Shown in pieces: positions 53,947 through 62,284 of a DNA stretch of 64,000 nt. The notes beneath the pieces are model-generated. The model was not told the DNA's origin. It was given only the letters and a program-made list of their open reading frames with translations, and made no database searches. Origin of the DNA: Sphaerisporangium aureirubrum (GTDB lineage: Bacteria > Actinomycetota > Actinomycetes > Streptosporangiales > Streptosporangiaceae); the NCBI RefSeq assembly GCF_042658925.1, contig NZ_JBHSRF010000022.1:1-64000 (forward strand). The letters are read 5' to 3'. The position numbers and the translations under genes are program-made. Position 1 is the stretch's first letter. Each line of letters begins with the position of its first letter.

Positions 53947-54534
53947 TCAGGCCAGGAGCTTCAGGAAGTCCAGCTCGATGTCCACGTCGAAACCGATGTG
54001 GGTGCGCAGGCGGCCCCGGTGGATGCCCGTGGGGACGTACGCCTTCACGGCGGGGTCCAGCTCGTAGGTGTAGGCCACCGGGTGGTCGTCTTCGAGCTCC
54101 ACGCGCCACAGGAACCTGATGCCCGCGCTGGAGTACTTGATGGGTTTGGTGATCCGATCCCGCTCCACCGACTCCGCGGAGACGATCTCGACGACCAGGT
54201 GGACCTCCTCGGGTCGGTAGGAGGTGCGGGAAAGGTTGTCGGCGGTCTCCTTGGTGACCACCAGGACGTCAGGCTCGGGACGCTGCCTGAGGCCGAGGGT
54301 GACGGTCATCTCCTGGATCACCTCCAAGTAGCCGGGAGGTCGTATGCCGAGCTCCGGATGCATGAGGAGGCGGATCATCAGGGCGTGGAACCGTGTCTGG
54401 GGGGACATCACGATGAGAGAGCCGTCAATCAGTTCGACACGCTTCGGCGCGTCAGGCGGAAGGTGGTCCAGCATGTCTGCTGTCCATCCGCCCTTTGGAC
54501 CGGGGTAGAACCACTCGGGGAGCGCCGTCGTCAT
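53947..54534 (-). CDS. Uma2 family (DUF820) PD-(D/E)XK nuclease-like protein
   Basis: A 195-residue protein of the Uma2/DUF820 family, which has a restriction-endonuclease-like fold and is expanded in cyanobacteria and actinomycetes without a settled function. The catalytic pattern is visible: Asp in 'RPEPDVLVV', Glu in 'HLVVEIVSAES' and Lys in 'DRITKPIKYSSAGI'. 'RVELIDGSLIVMSP' is the N-terminal family mark. ATG 54534 has AAGGAG on its strand 10 nt upstream. It stands alone with no toxin-antitoxin partner. Confidence 0.88.
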   Translation of the reverse strand: MTTALPEWFYPGPKGGWTADMLDHLPPDAPKRVELIDGSLIVMSPQTRFHALMIRLLMHPELGIRPPGYLEVIQEMTVTLGLRQRPEPDVLVVTKETADNLSRTSYRPEEVHLVVEIVSAESVERDRITKPIKYSSAGIRFLWRVELEDDHPVAYTYELDPAVKAYVPTGIHRGRLRTHIGFDVDIELDFLKLLA

Positions 54535-54627
54535 CCCGATGATCTCCTTCCTCTCCAAGAGAGGGCGTTACACAGCATCACCATCATGCCACGCTTCGTC
54601 ACCCTGAGGTCGCGTCCGCAGAATCCA

Positions 54628-55230
54628 TCATGAAGGGTGCGGGAGTCGTTGGGTACGGGCGGTGCGGCGGGATCGGCGACGGCGGATCACCCACCAGACG
54701 GGGAGGGCCAGGAGGGCCAGGGCGGCGATCACCAGGAGAGGGAAGAAGACGGCGAGCAGGCTCAGGCCCAGGGAGCCGGCGTCTTCGGCGGTGCTGACCA
54801 CGGGGGCGCCCATGCCGGCGGTGGTGGCGTTGACGACGGGGCGGGCGGTGGACTTCATGATGTGGACCGCCAGGGCCACGCCTACGCCGAGGACCCACCC
54901 GAGCCAGGGGTTCTGGGTCATCCAGGTGGAGTGGTCCAGCTGGGAGGCGGCCTGGGTGGCGCTGAAGACCACGCCGCCGGCGGCGGGGCGCACGGCGGTC
55001 TGGATCATGTCGTTGACGTGGTCGACCACCGGGACCTTGTCCAGGACGAACTCGGCGGTCAGCAGGACGGCGATGATCGCCAGGACCCAGCCGTTGGAGA
55101 GCCACGCGTAGCCGTCGGGGAGTTTCACGGCGTCGGTGAGGTTGGCGGCCAGGCCCACCACGAGCAGCGGGATGTAGGCGTTCAGTCCCGCCGCGGTGGA
55201 CAGGCCGAGACCGGTCAGCGCCGCCAGCAT
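54628..55230 (-). CDS. DUF4126 family membrane protein
   Basis: A 200-residue integral membrane protein with about five helices. It begins 'MLAALTGLGLSTAAGLNAYIPLL', and 'RPAAGGVVFSATQ' and the 'GAPVVSTAEDAGS' loop are shared with DUF4126 members. The C-terminus is Arg-rich and cytoplasmic. Function unknown. ATG 55230 is chosen because it gives the usual family N-terminus and has GAAGGAG 11 nt upstream; GTG 55242 would place that site too close. Confidence 0.82.
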   Translation of the reverse strand: MLAALTGLGLSTAAGLNAYIPLLVVGLAANLTDAVKLPDGYAWLSNGWVLAIIAVLLTAEFVLDKVPVVDHVNDMIQTAVRPAAGGVVFSATQAASQLDHSTWMTQNPWLGWVLGVGVALAVHIMKSTARPVVNATTAGMGAPVVSTAEDAGSLGLSLLAVFFPLLVIAALALLALPVWWVIRRRRSRRTARTQRLPHPS

Positions 55231-55299
55231 CGGATGCTTCACTCCTTCGAGATCGTCTTGATGACGGAACGAAGGAGGGGGCGGTCCGCGTTCCCGCCC

Positions 55300-55315
55300 G
55301 GCCGTCCGGACGGCC
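55300..55315 (-). terminator. Palindrome after the hexapeptide acyltransferase gene
   Basis: GGCCGTCCGGACGGCC is a perfect 16-base palindrome 9 nt past the stop of the minus-strand acyltransferase gene and can fold as a short hairpin. Confidence 0.45.
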
Positions 55316-55324
55316 TTCAGGCCT

Positions 55325-56290
55325 TCAGGCGCCGGGGCGCAGGGTCCGGAGGGCGCCGGGCCCCGGGAGGGCCGTAGGCCCCTCCCAGCCGTCCTCGGTG
55401 GCGAGGGGCACCTCGTCCAGCCGGGAAGGGGCTGGGAGGTCGCCAGGGGGCACGGAGGCGCCGGGACGGGGGTCCGGGGCGCCGGGCGGGGTGGCGTCGT
55501 GCGGATAGGGGTCGTGCCGGGGTGCGGGAAGCAGGGAGGCGTCCCGTGGAAGCGGGGAGGCGTCGCGCAGGGGGCCGTCGTCCAGGGGCGTGCCCCGCCG
55601 GGGGGCGTCGTCCAGGGAGGTTCCCCGTAGCGGGGCGTCGTGCATGGAAGCGTCGTGGAGGGGGGCGTGCCAGCCGGAGCCGGGGGAGTAGCGGCGGACC
55701 ACCCGGGCGGGGACGCCGGCGATCACGCAGTGGTCGGGGAACTCGCCGCGGACCACGGCGCCGCCGGCGACCACGGACTGGCGGCCTATGCGGGTGCCGG
55801 GGAGGATGATGGCGCCGGTGCCGAGCCACGAGCCCGCGCCGATGGAGACGGGGTTGTTGCGGGGCCACTGGCGGCCGATGGGCGTCTCGGGGTCGTCGTA
55901 CACGTGGTTCTGATCGGTGATGTAGACGTACGGGCCGGTGAAGACGTCGTCGCCGATGTCGATCGAGTGATGGCCGACGATGTGGCTGCCGCGGCCGATG
56001 GAGCAGCGGGCGCCGACGCGGACCAGGGAGTGCGGCCCGAGGTCCACGCCGGGACCCATGCCGGCCGAGATGGACACCCGCTCGCCGACCAGGGTGTGGT
56101 CGCCGATCTCGATCCACGCCTCCCCGAAGATCGCGCCCTGGGGGAAGGCCAGGCAGGCCCCTTCGCCTAGCCGCCGGAAGCGGTACCGTGCGGGGGTCCG
56201 CGGCGTGACCGCACCGGCCACCCGCAGGACGGACCACGCACGGTGTACCAGGGCGCCAGCGAACCGGCGTATTACCTCACGGGGTGACAT
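55325..56290 (-). CDS. Hexapeptide-repeat acyltransferase with repetitive C-terminal tail
   Basis: A 321-residue protein. Residues 45-195 form a left-handed beta helix of the WbbJ/maltose acetyltransferase kind: 'AIFGEAWIEIGDHTLVG', 'HSIDIGDDVFTGPYVYITD', catalytic His in 'TDQNHVYDD', then 'IGAGSWLGTGAIILPGTRIG' and 'VIAGVPARVVRR'. It acetylates a sugar or similar hydroxyl. The last 120 residues are disordered, with repeats of the type 'DAPLRGTSLDDAPRRGTPLD'. On its strand TAACTT (56304-56299) is 8 nt before ATG 56290, so the mRNA may be leaderless. It is divergent from pyrG. Confidence 0.83.
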   Translation of the reverse strand: MSPREVIRRFAGALVHRAWSVLRVAGAVTPRTPARYRFRRLGEGACLAFPQGAIFGEAWIEIGDHTLVGERVSISAGMGPGVDLGPHSLVRVGARCSIGRGSHIVGHHSIDIGDDVFTGPYVYITDQNHVYDDPETPIGRQWPRNNPVSIGAGSWLGTGAIILPGTRIGRQSVVAGGAVVRGEFPDHCVIAGVPARVVRRYSPGSGWHAPLHDASMHDAPLRGTSLDDAPRRGTPLDDGPLRDASPLPRDASLLPAPRHDPYPHDATPPGAPDPRPGASVPPGDLPAPSRLDEVPLATEDGWEGPTALPGPGALRTLRPGA

Positions 56291-56392
56291 AATCGGAAAA
56301 GTTACCCCGTGGTTAGCATGCTGGGAACGGAGGCCCGGGAAGTGTTCGGGCACTTCGCAGGCCGCCTTTGATATTCTGAGAGCCCGTGGACA

Positions 56393-56417
56393 CGCGGCCG
56401 CTCGCCGGACGGCCGCG
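56393..56417 (+). promoter_or_regulatory. Hairpin in the pyrG leader
   Basis: CGCGGCCG (56393-56400) pairs with CGGCCGCG (56410-56417), 9-nt loop. A -10-like TATTCT lies at 56372-56377, so the hairpin would be near the 5' end of the pyrG mRNA. There is no U-run to make it a clear attenuator. Confidence 0.4.
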
Positions 56418-56443
56418 ACACGACGGACCACGGGAGACCCTCC

Positions 56444-58110
<1,667 letters not shown>

Positions 58111-58114
<4 letters not shown>

Positions 58115-58761
58115 GCCCCGACGCGAGGGCCCCGCACGGGCTGACCGCCGAGGACGTCACCGATGTGCCGGAGTCGTGGGAGGTGCTGGCGAGCGCCGAG
58201 CACTTCCGCGCCCGGGTGATCGCGGTGGCCACCGACAAGGTCCGCATGCCCGGCGACGGCGCCGCCGACCGCGACTACGTCCGGCACCCCGGCTCGGTAG
58301 CCGTGCTCGCGCTGGACGACGAGGGCCGGGTGCTGCTGCTGCGCCAGTACCGCCACCCGCCCCGCAAGCTGCTGTGGGAGCTCCCGGCCGGCATCAGGGA
58401 CGTGCCGGGGGAGCCGCTGGTGGACTGCGCGGCGCGCGAGCTCGCCGAGGAGGCGGGCTACCGCGCCAAGACCTGGCACACCCTGCTGGACATCCTCACC
58501 AGCCCCGGCATGTCGGACGAGCGCATCCGGATCTTCCTGGCCCGCGACCTGACGGAACTCGCCCCCGGCGAGCTCGACTTCGTGCCCCAGAACGAGGAGA
58601 CGGACATGCCGGTGGTGTGGGTTCCACTCGCCGACGCGGTGTCCAGGGCGCTGCGCGGATTGATCCACAATTCCCCGGCCGTGGCCGGTATCCTCGCCGC
58701 GTACGCCGCTTCGTCGGACGGTTTCACCGCCCTGCGTCCCCCCGACGCCGAGGAGGCCTGA
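58111..58761 (+). CDS. NUDIX hydrolase, ADP-ribose pyrophosphatase type
   Basis: A 216-residue enzyme with the full NUDIX box: 'GIRDVPGEPLVDCAARELAE' continuing to Glu-Ala-Gly-Tyr. 'RQYRHPPRKLLWELPAG' before it is typical for ADP-ribose pyrophosphatases. 'TSPGMSDERIRIFLA' is the later conserved loop. It probably splits ADP-ribose or a related NDP-sugar. It is coupled to pyrG by a 4-nt overlap, and the same order is common in actinomycetes. Confidence 0.93.
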
Positions 58762-58779
58762 CAGGAGGTCCGGAGCCCT

Positions 58780-59706
58780 TTGAGCCCCCACGCCGAGGCC
58801 GTGATCGACGGTTACCTCGCCCACCTCGCGGCCGACCGGGGGCTCGCGGCCAACACCCTGGCCTCCTACCGCCGCGACCTGTCCCGTTACCTCGGGCACC
58901 TCGGGTCGCTCGGGCGCCGTTCACTGGCCGACGTGGACGAGGGCGACGTCGAGACGTTCCTGGCCGCGCTGCGGGCGGGCGACGAGCGCCACCGGGCGCT
59001 GGCGGCGGGCTCGGCGGCCCGCGCCGTCTCGGCGGTGCGGGGGCTCCACCGCTTCGCGGTGCGCGAAGGGCTCTGCGCGCACGACGCGGCCCGCGACGTC
59101 CACCCGCCGGCCAGGCCGCCCAGCCTGCCGAAGGCCATCGGGGTCGCCGACGTGGAGCGCCTCATCGCGGCGGCCGGCCCGGCGGACTCGCCGCTGACCC
59201 ACCGCAACCGGGCCCTGCTGGAGGTGCTGTACGGCACCGGCGCCCGCATCTCCGAGGCCGTCGGGCTGACCGTCGACGACGTCGACCCCCTGCGGGTGCG
59301 GCTGCCCGGCAAGGGCGGCCGGGTGCGCACCGTCCCCCTCGGCCGGTACGCGGGCGAGGCGCTGAGCGCGTACCTCGCCCTGGCCAGGCCGGTGATCTGG
59401 GCGCACGGCCGCGGCACCGCGGCGCTGTTCCTCAACGCCCGCGGCGGCAGGCTGACCAGGCAGGGCGCCTGGGAGGTGCTCCAGGCCGCCGCCGAGCGCG
59501 CCGGCCTGGTGGGCGTGTCGCCTCACATGTTGCGGCATTCGTTCGCAACTCACCTCCTTGACGACGGGGTGGACGTTAGGGTTGTCCAGGAGTTGCTCGG
59601 CCACGCGTCGGTCACGACCACTCAGGTCTACACGCCGGCCGGGGTCGACCGGCTCCGCGCGGCGCACGCGGCGGCCCATCCCTGTGCCCCGCTGCCAACT
59701 TCATAG
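58780..59706 (+). CDS. xerD: Tyrosine recombinase XerD
   Basis: Resolves chromosome dimers at dif with XerC. The 308 residues have an N-terminal SAM-like core-binding domain (4-95) and a catalytic domain with Arg in 'YGTGARISEAVGL', Lys in the beta-hairpin 'LPGKGGRVRTVPLG', His-X2-Arg in 'SPHMLRHSFATHLLDDG', His in 'QELLGHASVTTTQVYT' and Tyr in the same stretch. TTG 58780 has GGAG 4 nt and AGGAGG 11 nt upstream. It heads the xerD-parA-scpAB segment for chromosome maintenance. Confidence 0.94.
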   Translation: MSPHAEAVIDGYLAHLAADRGLAANTLASYRRDLSRYLGHLGSLGRRSLADVDEGDVETFLAALRAGDERHRALAAGSAARAVSAVRGLHRFAVREGLCAHDAARDVHPPARPPSLPKAIGVADVERLIAAAGPADSPLTHRNRALLEVLYGTGARISEAVGLTVDDVDPLRVRLPGKGGRVRTVPLGRYAGEALSAYLALARPVIWAHGRGTAALFLNARGGRLTRQGAWEVLQAAAERAGLVGVSPHMLRHSFATHLLDDGVDVRVVQELLGHASVTTTQVYTPAGVDRLRAAHAAAHPCAPLPTS

Positions 59707-59759
59707 CCCACTGGCGCGTCGCCTTGCCGCATACGTGCCGACCCCATAGTGTCCGTCCG

Positions 59760-59781
59760 GACGGTCCGGTTCGGGACCGTC
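59760..59781 (+). promoter_or_regulatory. Hairpin directly before the ParA ribosome-binding site
   Basis: GACGGTCC (59760-59767) pairs with GGACCGTC (59774-59781), 6-nt loop, ending one base before the GGGAGG Shine-Dalgarno. It may tune translation or mark the end of the xerD transcript. Confidence 0.4.
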
Positions 59782-59796
59782 AGGGAGGTTCAACTG

Positions 59797-60723
59797 GTGA
59801 CGACCACAGACACGTCCATGCGGGAGCTCACTGGAGGCCCGGACGGTAGCTGGGGCGACCCCAGGAGCGAGGGAATTCTGGGTCCCACCGGCCGTCCGCG
59901 TCCCGTCTTCCCCGACCCTGTCCCGCCCACCACCCACGGGCCCGCGCGGGTCGTGGCCATGGTCAACCAGAAGGGCGGCGTCGGCAAGACCACCACGACG
60001 ATCAATCTCGGCGCCTCTCTGGCCGAGTGCGGCCAGCGGGTGCTCCTCGTCGACTTCGACCCCCAGGGCGCCCTGTCGGTGGGTCTCGGCATCGACCCCC
60101 GCCCCCTCGAGGCCACGGTCTACGACCTGATCATGGAGGAGCCGGACGTCACGGTCGACGACGTCCTGCTCGGCACCAGCGTCGAGGGCATGGACCTCCT
60201 GCCCAGCAACATCTTCCTGTCCGGCGCCGAGATCCGGCTGGTCAACGAGGTCGCCCGCGAGTACGCCCTGGGCCGCTCGCTGGAGCCGCTGCTGGCCGAC
60301 TACGACATCTGCCTGATCGACTGCCAGCCGTCGCTCGGCCTGCTGGCCGTCAACGCCCTCACCTGCGCGCAGAGCGTGATCGTGCCGCTGGAGTGCGAGT
60401 TCTTCGCGCTGCGCGGCGTCGCCCTGCTGATGGAGTCGATCACCAAGGTGCAGGAGCGGCTGAACAAGAACCTCGAGATCGACGGCATCCTCGCCACGAT
60501 GTACGACCCGCGCACCCTCCACGCGCGCGAGGTCCTCTCGACGATCATGCAGGGGTTCGGCGACAAGGTGTTCCACACGGTGATCAACCGCACCGTGCGG
60601 TTCCCGGACGCCACCCTGGCCGGCGAGCCGATCACGCAGTTCGACCCCGCGTCCATGGGCGCCACCGCCTACCGCGAGCTGGCCCGCGAGGTGCTCGCCC
60701 GCTGGTCGGCGGAGCAGGCCTGA
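59797..60723 (+). CDS. ParA family ATPase (orphan, next to scpAB)
   Basis: A 308-residue Walker ATPase. A 55-residue Pro/Gly-rich N-terminus precedes 'VVAMVNQKGGVGKTTTTINL', the deviant Walker A with the signature Lys. 'LLVDFDPQGALSVGLG' and 'ICLIDCQPSLGLLAVNAL' are Walker A' and B. No parB follows, so this is the orphan ParA-like protein found beside scpAB in actinomycetes rather than the oriC-linked ParA. GTG 59797 has GGGAGG 8 nt upstream. Confidence 0.93.
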   Translation: MTTTDTSMRELTGGPDGSWGDPRSEGILGPTGRPRPVFPDPVPPTTHGPARVVAMVNQKGGVGKTTTTINLGASLAECGQRVLLVDFDPQGALSVGLGIDPRPLEATVYDLIMEEPDVTVDDVLLGTSVEGMDLLPSNIFLSGAEIRLVNEVAREYALGRSLEPLLADYDICLIDCQPSLGLLAVNALTCAQSVIVPLECEFFALRGVALLMESITKVQERLNKNLEIDGILATMYDPRTLHAREVLSTIMQGFGDKVFHTVINRTVRFPDATLAGEPITQFDPASMGATAYRELAREVLARWSAEQA

Positions 60724-60789
60724 GACGCTCCCGCGGCCGCGTGACCTCGGGTGACGCGGATCGGCGTACCCGTGCGCGACAATGAGGAG

Positions 60790-61677
60790 GTGACAGACCA
60801 GCCGGCGGCCGCGGCCCGCTCCGATGCCTTCCAGGTGCACCTGGAGGTCTTCGAGGGGCCGTTCGACCTGCTGCTCGGGCTGATCGCCAAGCACAAGCTC
60901 GACATCACCGAGGTCTCCCTCCACCAGGTGACCGACGAGTTCATCTCCTACATCCGCGGCAGGGGCCCCGAGTGGGACCTGGACCAGACCAGCCACTTCC
61001 TGCTGGTCGCGGCCACCTTGCTCGACCTGAAGGCCGCCCGGCTGCTGCCGACCGGCGAGGTGGAGGACGAAGAGGACCTGGCGCTGCTGGAGGCCCGCGA
61101 CCTGCTGTTCGCCCGGCTGCTGCAGTACCGGGCGTACAAGGAGGTGGCGAAGGTCTTCTCCGGGCTGATGGCGGAGGAGGCGCTGCGCTTCCCCCGGGTC
61201 GTGCCGATGGAGCCGCAGTTCGCCGGGTTGCTGCCCGAGCTGGTGCTCGGGGTGGGTCCCGACCGGTTCGCGCGGATCGCGGGCCGGGTGTTCACCCCCA
61301 AGCTGCCGCCCACCGTCTCCACCGCGCACATCTATCAGCCCGTGGCCAACGTCCGCGAGCAAGCGGCTATTCTTGTCGAACGGCTCCGGCGCGTGCGCAG
61401 GGCGACGTTCCGGGCCCTGACCGCCGACTGTGCGGGCACCTTCGAGGTCATCGCACGCTTCCTCGCCATCCTGGAGCTGTTCCGGGAGTCGGCGGTGTCG
61501 TTCGAACAGATCGAGCCGCTCGGCGATCTGCACGTGACCTGGACCGGTGCCGACGACGGCGACGTCGCGGTCACCGACGACTACGACGAGAGCCTGGCGC
61601 CCGGCACGGGGCGGACGGGCGAGGACGGCTCCGGCGCGACCGGCCGGGACGGCGAAGAGGCGGACGATGAGCCCTGA
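60790..61677 (+). CDS. scpA: Segregation and condensation protein A
   Basis: Kleisin subunit of the SMC condensin complex. The 295 residues show 'FQVHLEVFEGPFDLLLGLI' and 'KHKLDITEVSLHQVTDEFI' at the N-terminus (SMC neck contact) and a C-terminal winged helix ('CAGTFEVIARFLAILELFRE') that binds the SMC head. The last 35 residues are an acidic/Gly tail. GACAAT (60778-60783) is 6 nt before GTG 60790, matching a leaderless start; GTG 60772 is in frame. It overlaps scpB by 11 nt. Confidence 0.94.
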   Translation: MTDQPAAAARSDAFQVHLEVFEGPFDLLLGLIAKHKLDITEVSLHQVTDEFISYIRGRGPEWDLDQTSHFLLVAATLLDLKAARLLPTGEVEDEEDLALLEARDLLFARLLQYRAYKEVAKVFSGLMAEEALRFPRVVPMEPQFAGLLPELVLGVGPDRFARIAGRVFTPKLPPTVSTAHIYQPVANVREQAAILVERLRRVRRATFRALTADCAGTFEVIARFLAILELFRESAVSFEQIEPLGDLHVTWTGADDGDVAVTDDYDESLAPGTGRTGEDGSGATGRDGEEADDEP

Positions 61678-62284
61678 CGACACCGAGCACCTGACCGACG
61701 GCGCGGCCCTCGCCGACGGCGCGGACGTCCATGTGACGGCCGAGCCGGCGCTGCGGGCGTCGCTGGAGGCGATCCTGCTGGTCGTGGACGAGCCGGTGGC
61801 CGAGGTCACCCTGGCCCAGGTGCTGGAGCGGCCCTCCCGTGAGGTCGCCGAGGCGCTGCGCGAGCTGTCCGGGGAATACACGGAGGCGGGCCGGGGGTTC
61901 GACCTACGTGAGGTCGCCGGCGGCTGGCGCCTCTACACCCGCGCCGAGTGCGCGGCCGTCGTGGAGCGGTTCGTCCGCGACGGGCAGCAGTCCAGGCTCA
62001 CCCAGGCCGCCCTGGAGACCCTGGCGGTGGTCGCCTACCGCCAGCCGGTGAGCCGGGCCAGGGTCGCCGCCGTGCGCGGCGTCAACAGCGACGGTGTCAT
62101 GCGCACCCTCACCGCCCGCGGGCTGGTCGAGGAGGCGGGCACCGACCCCGAGAGCCAGGCGGTCCTGTACCGCACGAGTTCTTTCTTCCTGGAGAGGCTG
62201 GGGCTGCGGAGCCTCGACGAGCTGCCCGCGCTCGCCCCGTTCCTCCCCGACGACCTGAACAACTTAGAGGAGCAGCAGAAGTGA
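61667..62284 (+). CDS. scpB: Segregation and condensation protein B
   Basis: Dimeric partner of ScpA in condensin. The 205 residues hold two winged helices: 'LRASLEAILLVVDEPVAEVT' in the first and 'QAALETLAVVAYRQPVSRAR' with 'IRGVNSDGV'-like sequence in the second. The N-terminal 25 residues are acidic. ATG 61667 lies inside the end of scpA; the stop overlaps the rluB start (GTGA). Confidence 0.94.
   Translation: MSPDDTEHLTDGAALADGADVHVTAEPALRASLEAILLVVDEPVAEVTLAQVLERPSREVAEALRELSGEYTEAGRGFDLREVAGGWRLYTRAECAAVVERFVRDGQQSRLTQAALETLAVVAYRQPVSRARVAAVRGVNSDGVMRTLTARGLVEEAGTDPESQAVLYRTSSFFLERLGLRSLDELPALAPFLPDDLNNLEEQQK

Noticed and set aside
53947..54534. Uma2 gene as part of a toxin-antitoxin or restriction system
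   Set aside because: It stands alone; no methylase, antitoxin or second nuclease subunit is adjacent.
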